The position numbers and the translations under genes were made by a program. The notes under the pieces were generated by a model. It was not told the DNA's origin, did not search any database, and worked only from the letters and a program-made list of their open reading frames with translations. A DNA stretch of 64,000 nucleotides from Marinomonas ushuaiensis DSM 15871. Lineage in GTDB: Bacteria > Pseudomonadota > Gammaproteobacteria > Pseudomonadales > Marinomonadaceae. The stretch spans positions 124,001-188,000 of the forward strand of contig NZ_JAMB01000007.1 of NCBI RefSeq assembly GCF_000521805.1, read 5' to 3'. Positions 50,146 to 58,462 of the stretch are shown one piece after another. Numbering within the stretch: position 1 is the first letter of the stretch; each line of letters opens with the position of its first letter.

Positions 50146-51061
50146 ATGGCTAAAAATATATGCAAGTGGTTTGTTAATGGGCGCTGCCGATATCGTTCCT
50201 GGAGTGTCTGGCGGTACGATTGCTTTTATTTTAGGTGTTTATGATCGTCTAATTAATTCCTTAAGTGGTATTAATAAAGAAAGTATAAGCTTGTTGTCTA
50301 AAGGCGATATTAAGGCTTTGTGGCGACATTTCGATGGTGCATTCTTACTTGCTTTGGGCGGCGGTGTCTTAACCAGTATTTTTCTATTTGCAGGCTTAGT
50401 TACCCATCTTTTAGCGACCTATCCAAGTTTCTTATGGAGTTTTTTCTTTGGCCTTATTTTGGCGTCAGCGTATTTTTTAATTAGTCAGATTACAGGGTTT
50501 GGGGTACGACATTTTTGTATCTTAATAGCCGGTGTTGCCGTTGGAGCGAGCCTTTCATTGCTTGTACCAACGCAATTAAATACATCACTGTTGACGGTTT
50601 TTTTCGCTGGAATGATTGCAATTTGTGCGATGATTTTACCTGGAATATCAGGTAGTTTTTTATTGCTCATGATGGGAATGTATGGGTTTATACTCTCAGC
50701 AATTAAAAGTTTAGATATTGTTGTTATTATGGTTTTTGCCAGCGGTGCACTTATTGGACTGTTAAGTTTCTCTAAAGTACTTCACTATTTACTGAGTCAT
50801 GCTCGCTCAATGACTTTGTCTGCACTAACAGGCGTTATGCTTGGTGCTTTAGTAAAGGTTTGGCCGTGGAAAATAACGGATTCATGGCGTGTTGTGAATG
50901 ACAAAAAAGTATCATTGGAGGAGCATTTAATTCTTCCTTGGGATCTTCCTGATTATTATTTTTTTACGGATTTAATTTTGCCACTTCTGTGTGCCTTAGT
51001 CGGTTTTTTGAGTATTTTCTTTGTATCTTACATATTGTTACGTAATACAGACAAATCGTAA
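50138..51061 (+). CDS. DUF368 membrane protein, probable undecaprenyl-phosphate translocase
   Basis: A polytopic inner-membrane protein of 307 residues with about eight hydrophobic helices. It begins with the DUF368 signature SGLLMGAADIVPGVSGGTIAFILGVYDRL and has a second repeat of that motif, MILPGISGSFLLLMMGMYG, at mid-protein. DUF368 proteins (PopT) have been reported to return undecaprenyl phosphate to the cytoplasmic face. Function here is by family. It overlaps pcm by 8 bases, so it is in the surE-pcm transcript, and lies just before nlpD. Confidence 0.88.
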   Translation: MPKWLKIYASGLLMGAADIVPGVSGGTIAFILGVYDRLINSLSGINKESISLLSKGDIKALWRHFDGAFLLALGGGVLTSIFLFAGLVTHLLATYPSFLWSFFFGLILASAYFLISQITGFGVRHFCILIAGVAVGASLSLLVPTQLNTSLLTVFFAGMIAICAMILPGISGSFLLLMMGMYGFILSAIKSLDIVVIMVFASGALIGLLSFSKVLHYLLSHARSMTLSALTGVMLGALVKVWPWKITDSWRVVNDKKVSLEEHLILPWDLPDYYFFTDLILPLLCALVGFLSIFFVSYILLRNTDKS

Positions 51062-51098
51062 TAAAATCATAATTAATTGATTGATGGAGTAAAGCGTT

Positions 51099-51944
51099 AT
51101 CTACAGTCATTTCTATAAAAGACATAATTCTACATGGCTAACTTGGTTAACAAGTTGGCTTGTTTTTTTATGTGTTTTATTAAGTGGATGCTCGTATGAA
51201 GTGCTTCATTATTCAGCAAAAAACAATCAAAAATACAATTCAAATAATGCCAGTGTTTCTTCTGTTCCATCTACTGGATATCATCGGGTGGAGAGTGGTG
51301 ACAGCTTGTTTTCTATTGCTTTTCGCTATGGATTAGATTATCGAGAATTAGCAAAGCTAAATAGAATCGATGCGCCTTATGTTATTTATCCGAAACAAAA
51401 AATTCGTCTAGGGGGGCAAGCGAAGCCTTCTTCTAATGTGGCAAATAGCACTTCTTCAAGCACAAGTTCTACGCCGTTGATTGTTAATAACTCGTCAACA
51501 AACACATCGGTTGTTACGCCAGTAAAAGAAGCAAAAAAATCGAATGTAATAGATACAAAAAATGACAAACCAGTAAGTGATTGGTCATGGCCTGTAGATG
51601 GTCAGGTCACTAGGGGGTTTTCAAACGCTGGTGTTAGTAGTAAAGGTATAGATATCAAAGCGAGTCAGGGGGCATTGGTTAAGGCGGCGGCTGACGGTAC
51701 AGTTGTTTATGCTGGCAGCGGCTTAATCGGATATGGAAACCTCGTTATTGTGAAACATAACGATGTTTATCTTAGTGCTTATGCATACAACGATAGCATT
51801 CTAGTGAAAGAGAAGCAGAATGTTAAAGCGGGTGATTCCCTGGCTGTTATTGGTGGAAAAGGAAGTGATCGGCCATTATTGCACTTTGAGGTGCGACGTG
51901 ATGGACAGCCGATAGACCCATTAGAGGTCTTACCTAAAAATTAG
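51099..51944 (+). CDS. nlpD: NlpD lipoprotein (LysM + degenerate LytM), start codon uncertain
   Basis: NlpD is an outer-membrane lipoprotein that activates the amidase AmiC at division. A LysM domain (HRVESGDSLFSIAFRYGLDYR) and a C-terminal M23/LytM domain (WPVDGQVTRGFSN to LHFEVRRDGQPIDPLE) are clear. The LytM zinc ligands are degraded (KGIDI for the usual HxxxD), as in NlpD activators. The frame upstream encodes a good lipoprotein signal with lipobox LLSGC, but no ATG, GTG or TTG occurs between the TAA at 51090 and this lipobox. ATC at 51099, 9 bases after GGAG (51086-51089), is the best candidate. GTG at 51201 lies after the signal peptide and would lose it. Confidence 0.75.
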   Translation: MYSHFYKRHNSTWLTWLTSWLVFLCVLLSGCSYEVLHYSAKNNQKYNSNNASVSSVPSTGYHRVESGDSLFSIAFRYGLDYRELAKLNRIDAPYVIYPKQKIRLGGQAKPSSNVANSTSSSTSSTPLIVNNSSTNTSVVTPVKEAKKSNVIDTKNDKPVSDWSWPVDGQVTRGFSNAGVSSKGIDIKASQGALVKAAADGTVVYAGSGLIGYGNLVIVKHNDVYLSAYAYNDSILVKEKQNVKAGDSLAVIGGKGSDRPLLHFEVRRDGQPIDPLEVLPKN

Positions 51945-51970
51945 AGTGCTCGAATTTTTGAGGAGGAGAT

Positions 51971-52966
51971 ATGAAGTTAGCAAAGAAGGGCAATACAGAA
52001 ACGAAAGTTTTGAATGCTGGTGATTTTGACCTTGATACTCCACTTGATAGTTATAAGGAAGATACTAATGAAGAATTCGAATCTGCAGTAAATGCTCGAT
52101 ATGCAGAAGCAGATAAAAGCCGCAATCTTGATGCTACTCAAATATATTTAAGCGAAATAGGTTTCTCTCCTTTACTTAGTGCTGAGGAGGAGGTGTATTT
52201 CGCACGTCTGGCACTTAAAGGAGATGAAAAAGCCCGTAAGCGTATGATTGAAAGTAATTTACGCTTAGTGGTCAAAATTTCTCGTCGATACTTAAATCGA
52301 GGCTTGTCTTTGCTCGATCTTATTGAAGAAGGAAATCTTGGTTTAATGCGGGGGGTTGAAAAATTTGATCCTGAGCGTGGATTCCGTTTTTCAACTTATG
52401 CGACTTGGTGGATTAGACAAACCATTGAACGTGCCATCATGAATCAAACTCGAACCATTCGTTTGCCTATTCATGTCGTAAAAGAGCTCAATATTTATTT
52501 GCGTGCGGCTAGAGAGCTAACTCAAAAGCTGGATCATGAACCCAGTGCTGAAGAAATTGCAGATAGGCTTGACTGTCCAGTAGAAGACGTTCAAAAGATG
52601 CTTCGACTGAACGAGAGAGTAAGCTCTATTGATGCTTCATTTGGTGGTGAAAATAACGACAAAAGTCTAGCTGAAGTATTGGCAGATGATATTCATCAAG
52701 GACCGGAGGCCGACAGACAAGACGGTGATGTGCTCCAAGGTATTGAACATTGGTTAGATGAGTTAAGTGAGAAGCAATGTGATGTGATTACACGTCGGTT
52801 TGGTCTACGAGGTCATGAAGCAAGTACATTGGAAAATGTAGGCGCTGAGATAGGCTTAACGCGAGAGCGTGTTCGTCAAATCCAAGTGGAAGCACTGCGA
52901 AAATTACGTTTGATAATGGACAAAGAAGGTTTGTTGTTGGATGACGTTATTGGTTTTGATCACTGA
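51971..52966 (+). CDS. rpoS: RNA polymerase sigma factor RpoS
   Basis: RpoS directs stationary-phase and general stress transcription. Region 1.2 includes [21 protein letters not shown], region 2 contains [41 protein letters not shown] and [18 protein letters not shown], and the region 4 helix-turn-helix is [21 protein letters not shown]. Its 331 residues are normal. AGGAGGAG lies before the ATG. By E. coli precedent its main promoter may lie inside nlpD; I cannot confirm that here. Confidence 0.97.
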   Translation: MKLAKKGNTETKVLNAGDFDLDTPLDSYKEDTNEEFESAVNARYAEADKSRNLDATQIYLSEIGFSPLLSAEEEVYFARLALKGDEKARKRMIESNLRLVVKISRRYLNRGLSLLDLIEEGNLGLMRGVEKFDPERGFRFSTYATWWIRQTIERAIMNQTRTIRLPIHVVKELNIYLRAARELTQKLDHEPSAEEIADRLDCPVEDVQKMLRLNERVSSIDASFGGENNDKSLAEVLADDIHQGPEADRQDGDVLQGIEHWLDELSEKQCDVITRRFGLRGHEASTLENVGAEIGLTRERVRQIQVEALRKLRLIMDKEGLLLDDVIGFDH

Positions 52967-53010
52967 TTTATTTAGAATTATTTAAGAACTCGTTATACAT
53001 ACTAACGATA

Positions 53011-53047
53011 AAAGGCCCGCTTACTGTCAGAGTAAGCGGGCTTTCTT
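53011..53047. terminator. Bidirectional terminator between rpoS and the Smp-like gene
   Basis: AAAGGCCCGCTTACT (53011-53025) pairs with AGTAAGCGGGCTTT (53031-53044) with one bulged G and the loop GTCAG. Both strands carry short T-rich tails. It separates two convergent genes. Confidence 0.8.
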
Positions 53048-53050
53048 GTT

Positions 53051-54490
53051 TTATTCGATTATGCCGGCGATATCGATAATATGTTGTTGGATTTTGGCTT
53101 TATACTTGTCCGACATGCCTTTTACTTCATAGGCCAGAATTTCTTTTTCATTGCTTTCTATGATTTCTGGAAGACCACTGAAAACGCGGTTTTGTATATG
53201 AGATAAAGTAAAAATGTCATCACTTATCACCAGCTTATTCACACTTTCTGATTTTTTCATTTGTTCCATGTCATTCAGTAAGTCTTCAATCTCATCGGCT
53301 TTAAAGTTGTTTTCTTTGATCATATTACTGATTTTAGAATTGCCTTGATGAAGGCCTAAATGGAAGTTCAGTTTTGGCGTGTCTTTATAAAGTTCATTTT
53401 CTAATAATTTTTCCATTAAGCCTAAAAAGAGTTGAGCAGTACTAACAGCATTTAAATACAGATTGTCTTCTGAGCTCATGGCACTGAAAAAGATAATAGC
53501 CGAGTCATTTTTATGTTGGTGTACTTGGCCTAAATATACTTCACTGGCTTGGAATATTGCTCTGTAAATTGGGGTTAATAAGTTCGCCACCTGCAGAGGT
53601 GTCATGTTCTTATGCCATTCTTCTAAATTAAGAATATCAAAATACAGAACGCAGTTTCGCTGTTTAGATTCTTCAAAAAGAGCGTCGAAGTTCATTTCAA
53701 ATTGCGCTTCTTTTGTTTCCGTTTTTTCATCGTTTGGTGTTTCTTGTTTGGCTGCTTTTATTGATTTTTCGACAACTGGCGCTGAATGCTCAAGGTTTTG
53801 TATTGATTCTACCGCTTGATGAATTTCTCTGGCCTCTTTGTATTTTGCAGGATCGAGAGGGCTGCTTTTTTTTCCTTGACTATAGGCAATAATAGCACTG
53901 CTTGCTTCTGTAATAGGGGAAAATAGCCATTTTGTCATTAGAAGAACAAGTAACAGAGTGATGGCTGAAATGAAAATAGCGACGCCAATAAGTAGATTGT
54001 TTAGATGTAGAAGAGTTGCTTGGGCTGGTGTTTTGTCTATTGTAATTAATACGTGGCCAACAATATCATCACGAAACTTTATGCTAGAACTGTAAACTCG
54101 TCGACCATTGCCAGGGCGGTAATCTTGTTCCGATTGCATGCCAGAACCACTGCTGTTTGCTTCGGCAAGTAACTCGTCTTTTTTGTTGTATACGCGAGCA
54201 CTTAAAATATTATCATCTACTACTAAACGATTAAGTAATACGTTTAAACTTAATAGATCATTGGAAAGGATCGACTGAGTAGCGTTGAACGCAGCTTGAG
54301 TCGCTAAACTGCTGCCAAGAACTTCTGTTTGTTGAGATAAGTAGTTACCAAGAGCATGAGTCATTGTGTACCAAAAAATACACACGGTGAGGATCATCAG
54401 TGAGAGAAAAGTTGCCACAGTGACAACTGATGCACTTAGCTTTTTACGCACAAAAGCTGTGATCATCTTAATTTTAGGTTGGGTGTCCAT
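53051..54490 (-). CDS. Smp/YtjB-like membrane protein with degenerate class III cyclase domain
   Basis: A 479-residue membrane protein. Helix 1 (about 20-44) and helix 2 (about 162-186) bracket a periplasmic sensor of about 115 residues, the layout of the Smp/YtjB (AhpA) family, whose gene is also divergent from serB in E. coli. A HAMP-like linker (SPITEASSAIIAYSQGKKS) leads to a cytoplasmic domain (about 278-470) resembling nucleotide cyclases: VLYFDILNLEEW with D285 at the first metal site, HQHKNDSAIIFF with D329 at the second, and LNFHLGLHQG. The base-recognition residues are not recognisable, so activity is doubtful. Confidence 0.72.
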   Translation of the reverse strand: MDTQPKIKMITAFVRKKLSASVVTVATFLSLMILTVCIFWYTMTHALGNYLSQQTEVLGSSLATQAAFNATQSILSNDLLSLNVLLNRLVVDDNILSARVYNKKDELLAEANSSGSGMQSEQDYRPGNGRRVYSSSIKFRDDIVGHVLITIDKTPAQATLLHLNNLLIGVAIFISAITLLLVLLMTKWLFSPITEASSAIIAYSQGKKSSPLDPAKYKEAREIHQAVESIQNLEHSAPVVEKSIKAAKQETPNDEKTETKEAQFEMNFDALFEESKQRNCVLYFDILNLEEWHKNMTPLQVANLLTPIYRAIFQASEVYLGQVHQHKNDSAIIFFSAMSSEDNLYLNAVSTAQLFLGLMEKLLENELYKDTPKLNFHLGLHQGNSKISNMIKENNFKADEIEDLLNDMEQMKKSESVNKLVISDDIFTLSHIQNRVFSGLPEIIESNEKEILAYEVKGMSDKYKAKIQQHIIDIAGIIE

Positions 54491-54600
54491 TCACTTCCTT
54501 TGGGATAACTCATAGAACAATAATTAAAGTATACACATCATAACGGCCGTTTTCTGAATTCTTTAAAGTAGAACAGGTGCTTAGCGAAAAGAAAACGATT

Positions 54601-54609
54601 TGCTATAGT
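54601..54609 (+). promoter_or_regulatory. Probable serB promoter, extended -10
   Basis: TGCTATAGT at 54601-54609 is an extended -10 (TG at 54601-54602, then TATAGT). It ends 27 bases before the serB ATG. The -35 (TTAGCG, 54581-54586) is weak, as is common with an extended -10. Confidence 0.5.
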
Positions 54610-54636
54610 AGGCGTCTTATTGAATTAGGAGCATTT

Positions 54637-55548
54637 ATGTCTGCCAGTATCACCCTTATCGGTTCTTTGAACTCTGAATATTTAGATCAATTTAATGCTT
54701 GGTTGGACGCGCGCGGACTAAGTGGCTCTTCCACTCTATTGACTGACATCGAAGATTCAGTGTTGGTCGCACAAGTAAGATTAGACACAAAGGTTGCTGA
54801 TCCTGTTGACATCACTACAGAGCTTTTGGCTTTATCTGATGAAACAGGCATTGATCATATTTATCAATCCACAATGCTGGATATCCGTCTTGGTGGTGTT
54901 GCTGTATTTGATATGGATTCAACTTTGATTAAAGCCGAGGTTATGGATGAGCTCGCTGTAGACGCCGGCATTGGAGAGCAAATTGCTGCCGTGACAGCGA
55001 GTGCGATGCGTGGTGAAATTGATTTTGTTGAAAGCTTTGTGCAACGGTTAGCTTTATTAAAAGGCTTGAGTAGTGAAGTGATGGATGGTGTTTATAATAG
55101 AATTCAACACATGGACGGTATTTCTACCTTGATGAAGGTTTTGCACCATTACGGTTGGCACACTGCTATTTTATCGGGTGGCTTCACTTATTTTGCTGAT
55201 AGAGTTCAAGCAGAATATGGTATGTCAGAAGTACACGCAAACGTCTTAGAAATCCAAGATAAAGAACTAACAGGTAAGCATTTAGGTCCTATTGTTGATG
55301 GCGAGCGCAAGAAACGGCTGTTAGCAGAAATAGTTGAGCAGCAACAAGCAAACTGGAAACAAACGATTGCTTGTGGCGATGGTGCCAATGATCTTTTGAT
55401 GTTGAATCATGCCGCATTAGGTGTTGCTTTGCATGCTAAACCCCTTGTTAGAAAACAAGCGCCATGTCCTATGAACAATCTTGGTTTGGATGGAATCTTG
55501 TATTTATTAGGAATGACCTCTTCTGAAATCCGTAAGTTGTCAGTTTAG
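54637..55548 (+). CDS. serB: Phosphoserine phosphatase SerB
   Basis: SerB performs the last step of serine synthesis. Its HAD motif is AVFDMDSTLIKAEVMDELA, with nucleophile D92, then ILSGGFTYFADRV (Ser of motif II) and the motif III-IV segments GERKKRLLAEI and CGDGANDLLMLN. An N-terminal ACT-like domain occupies about residues 1-85. The ATG at 54637 (303 residues) is preceded by TTAGGAG at 54626-54632. The upstream in-frame start at 54577 lies in the promoter and is rejected. Confidence 0.96.
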   Translation: MSASITLIGSLNSEYLDQFNAWLDARGLSGSSTLLTDIEDSVLVAQVRLDTKVADPVDITTELLALSDETGIDHIYQSTMLDIRLGGVAVFDMDSTLIKAEVMDELAVDAGIGEQIAAVTASAMRGEIDFVESFVQRLALLKGLSSEVMDGVYNRIQHMDGISTLMKVLHHYGWHTAILSGGFTYFADRVQAEYGMSEVHANVLEIQDKELTGKHLGPIVDGERKKRLLAEIVEQQQANWKQTIACGDGANDLLMLNHAALGVALHAKPLVRKQAPCPMNNLGLDGILYLLGMTSSEIRKLSV

Positions 55549-55660
55549 TGGTTGTCGTGCTGTTTTTTGTGCTTGTTTCATAGGCTACTATTGCCATCTC
55601 TAAAACATTGTTATAATTCACTGTTATAACTCTAATAATAAAATTGGTTGAGGTGGTATT

Positions 55661-56584
55661 TTGTCAGAAATAAGATTGTCTGATATTGATTTGAATCTGT
55701 TGTACGTTTTTCAGGTTTTAATTGAAGAGCTTAATGTGACAAAGGCGGCTACAAGGTTGAATGTGTCTCAGCCTGCTGTAAGCCGTTCTTTATCACGTTT
55801 ACGTGACATATTTGACGACCCATTGTTTATCAGAACATCCCATGGGCTTTCTGCTACCGCTAAAACAGAGAAATTATCCACACTATTAGCGGATACACTT
55901 AAAGGCTTAGAAAGTATTATTCAGCCAAGTGAATTCACACCTGAAACGAGTAAACGTCGATTCATCTTATCAACCACCGACTTTGGCATTCTAACTGTGC
56001 TACCCAAAATTCTGGATCAATTTCGACAAGAAGCGCCCGGCGCTATTTTAGATGTTAAATCTTGGAATGAAGACATGGTAGTAGACTTGGATCAAACCAA
56101 TATTGATGTTGCTGTTTCTGTCCTTTCAAAAGAGCCGCCAGCAAGCATTCGTGCCATGCGTTTAAAAAGTGACCAGATGGTATGTTTGGCGCGTAAACAT
56201 CATCCGGCAATCAAAAATATATTAACGTTAGAAAGCTATTTGAAAGCCAGTCATGTTCAGGTTGTATTAGGGCGTCGTGAATACTTTGCTGTTGATCGCG
56301 AGTTAGATAAATTAGGCGAGAAACGGCATGTTGCTGTGAATCTACCTAATTTCGTTCCAGCAGCAAGAGTTGTAATGGGCAGCGATTTATTATTAACCGT
56401 GCCGAGGCTTTTTGCAGAAGACATGGTTGAGACTGCATCGGATATAGTTTTACATGAATTGCCGTTTGTAACGCGGGAGTTTGACTACTCTATGATTTGG
56501 CATGAGCGTTTCCAACATGATGCTGCTCATATATGGTTCAGAGGGTTATTAAGACAAGCTTTTTTGGATACCTCTAACGAATAA
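55661..56584 (+). CDS. LysR-family transcriptional regulator
   Basis: A LysR regulator of 307 residues. The N-terminal winged helix (LNLLYVFQVLIEELNVTKAATRLNVSQPAVSRSLSRLRDIF in parts) is standard, with PLFIRTSHGLSATAKTEKL after it and a periplasmic-binding-protein-like effector domain (about 95-300). The pattern resembles the NodD/NahR-like subgroup. The target and effector are unknown; no divergent partner is present because serB precedes it in the same direction. Start TTG at 55661, with GAGGTGG 5-6 bases before. Confidence 0.9.
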   Translation: MSEIRLSDIDLNLLYVFQVLIEELNVTKAATRLNVSQPAVSRSLSRLRDIFDDPLFIRTSHGLSATAKTEKLSTLLADTLKGLESIIQPSEFTPETSKRRFILSTTDFGILTVLPKILDQFRQEAPGAILDVKSWNEDMVVDLDQTNIDVAVSVLSKEPPASIRAMRLKSDQMVCLARKHHPAIKNILTLESYLKASHVQVVLGRREYFAVDRELDKLGEKRHVAVNLPNFVPAARVVMGSDLLLTVPRLFAEDMVETASDIVLHELPFVTREFDYSMIWHERFQHDAAHIWFRGLLRQAFLDTSNE

Positions 56585-56654
56585 AACCAAGGTAAATACG
56601 TCTACAAGACTCCATGCTTTTTATATGATTTCAGAGCGGCTCTTTATTTTAATC

Positions 56655-56701
56655 ATTAGAACGCCATTTTCAGTCTGTATAGTTGAATATGGCGTTCTAA
56701 T
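56655..56701. repeat. 13-bp perfect inverted repeat between LysR gene and moeA
   Basis: ATTAGAACGCCAT (56655-56667) and ATGGCGTTCTAAT (56689-56701) are perfect inverted copies with a 21-base spacer. It lies between two convergent genes. The long loop and absent T-runs make a terminator role only possible. Confidence 0.6.
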
Positions 56702-56711
56702 TTAAAGAGAA

Positions 56712-57905
56712 TTAAAAACCGTAGAATGGATAAAAAGAATAAGAACAACCGTATTCAATCGGTGTTTGCGCCTTGATATGTAGGTAGCCTTGGCCTTCAC
56801 ACGCAGCGAGTAGGGCGCCAGAGCTTTGTTGAGGGTGAGCATAGGCTAAACCGTCGTTTCCTATCGCAACACGTATAAACTCATCTCGTTGAATGGTTTT
56901 TGTTCGGCTGAAACCAGCGTCAACCAAATAAGACTGAGGGTGGTCGGCAACTTGTCCAGAACAAACGGAAAGCAGAAGTCGAGCAAACCAGTGATAAGTC
57001 ACAAGGGTTGAGCTCGGGTTACCTGGTAATCCTATAAATGGAATGCCTTTCAGTGTTGCATGAACCAAAGGTTTACCCGGCTTAATCGCAATCTTCCAAA
57101 GATGCACTGTGCCTAATGTTTCAAGAACACTTTTTACATGATCTTCCTCACCAACAGACACGCCACCGGAAGACAGAATGACATCACAAGAAGCCATTAG
57201 AGCTCTTAGTGCTGCTTCTGTATCTTCTGGTGTATCAGCAGCATGAAGGCAGTCTGCAACCCGATGGCCAGCTTGAGTAACTAGAGCACTGAGCATTGGG
57301 CCATTTGAGTTGAAAATCTGCCCCGGTTCTAAGCTTTGTCCTGCTGGGATAAGTTCATCGCCAGTTGTGAGTATGCCAACACGCAGTTGTTTGTATACGC
57401 TAACCTCTGTAATCCCTAAGCTGGAAAGCAAGCCAATGTGCATAGGCGTTATTTTCTGACCTGCTTTAACGACGGTTTGTCCTGCTTCTATGTCTTGTCC
57501 TTTGGGGCGAATGTTGTCTCTGTTTGTCGGTGATTGATTAAATATGATTTTATCGTTTACCGGTTGTGTATTTTCTTGCATCACAACCGTATCGGCACCT
57601 TCTGGAATACTGGCACCAGTGAAAATCCTTGCACAGGTGCCAGGTTCCAAAGGTTCAGGATGTAGACCAGCAGGAATACGTTGGCTGACGATAAAGCTTT
57701 TACCTGCTTGCCAGTCTTTAGCCACTAACGCGTAGCCATCCATTGCACTGTTGTCATGAGGAGGAACAAAAATGTCTGCGACTATATCTTTCGCAAGTAT
57801 TCTTCCAGTGGCGTTAGACAAAGCAATGATTTCATTTGAAACACGAACACTTGCACTGTCTTCGATTGCTTTTAACGCATCTTCAAAGGCTAATAAAGTT
57901 GACAT
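56712..57905 (-). CDS. moeA: Molybdopterin molybdenumtransferase MoeA
   Basis: MoeA inserts molybdate into adenylylated molybdopterin. Signatures: NSAMDGYALV, GILTTGDELIPAGQSLEPGQI, LSSGGVSVGEEDHVK, KPGKPLVHATLKG and IGLPGNPSSTLVTY. Its 397 residues are normal. The moaA-moaB-moeA order with gaps of 12 and 5 bases makes one molybdenum-cofactor operon on the minus strand. Confidence 0.95.
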   Translation of the reverse strand: MSTLLAFEDALKAIEDSASVRVSNEIIALSNATGRILAKDIVADIFVPPHDNSAMDGYALVAKDWQAGKSFIVSQRIPAGLHPEPLEPGTCARIFTGASIPEGADTVVMQENTQPVNDKIIFNQSPTNRDNIRPKGQDIEAGQTVVKAGQKITPMHIGLLSSLGITEVSVYKQLRVGILTTGDELIPAGQSLEPGQIFNSNGPMLSALVTQAGHRVADCLHAADTPEDTEAALRALMASCDVILSSGGVSVGEEDHVKSVLETLGTVHLWKIAIKPGKPLVHATLKGIPFIGLPGNPSSTLVTYHWFARLLLSVCSGQVADHPQSYLVDAGFSRTKTIQRDEFIRVAIGNDGLAYAHPQQSSGALLAACEGQGYLHIKAQTPIEYGCSYSFYPFYGF

Positions 57906-57910
57906 GACAT

Positions 57911-58450
57911 TTAGGCTCCGTGTTGATTGGATACATAAGGCCCGATTAACATGCTGACAAAATTACACGGTCTGTGCGACGCATTTAGTTGTTCTTGTAA
58001 AATGCCATTCCATGCTGTTTTGCAAGCACCTGTAGAGCCAGGTAAGCAAAAAATAAGAGTTTGGTTTGCCAGTCCTGCAACCGCGCGGGATTGAATCGTA
58101 GACGTGCCAATTTCGCCATAAGATATGTGTCTAAATAATTCCCCAAAGCCTTCAATCGTTTTATCAAACAATGGCGTCATTGCTTCAGGGGTGCTGTCTC
58201 TTGAATAAAAACCAGTTCCGCCAGTTATAAGCACAACATTCGTTGCTTCCTCTGCGATCCAGTTTGAGACAACCGCACGCATTTGATAAACATCGTCTTT
58301 AACCAGTTTTCTTTCGGCCAATGTATGGCCTGCTTCTGTGAGTAATTCAATAAGCGCATTGCCAGAGGTGTCTTCAGCGATAGTCCGAGTATCTGATACC
58401 GTTAAAACGCTGATGTTTAATGGACGAAATGGAGTGGGTGTCTTAGCCAT
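57911..58450 (-). CDS. moaB: Molybdenum cofactor biosynthesis protein MoaB
   Basis: MoaB is a MogA-like protein of the molybdopterin adenylyltransferase fold, 179 residues. It shows ISVLTVSDTRT at the N-terminus, VVLITGGTGFYSRDSTPEAM and CLPGSTGACKTAWNGIL. Whether it adenylylates molybdopterin itself or has an accessory role cannot be told from sequence. It lies between moaA and moeA in one operon. Confidence 0.93.
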   Translation of the reverse strand: MAKTPTPFRPLNISVLTVSDTRTIAEDTSGNALIELLTEAGHTLAERKLVKDDVYQMRAVVSNWIAEEATNVVLITGGTGFYSRDSTPEAMTPLFDKTIEGFGELFRHISYGEIGTSTIQSRAVAGLANQTLIFCLPGSTGACKTAWNGILQEQLNASHRPCNFVSMLIGPYVSNQHGA

Positions 58451-58462
58451 GGGATTCCTTAT

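Noticed and set aside
51201..51944. NlpD starting at GTG 51201.
   Set aside because: It would drop the clear lipoprotein signal and lipobox encoded just upstream in the same frame; the start is left uncertain instead.
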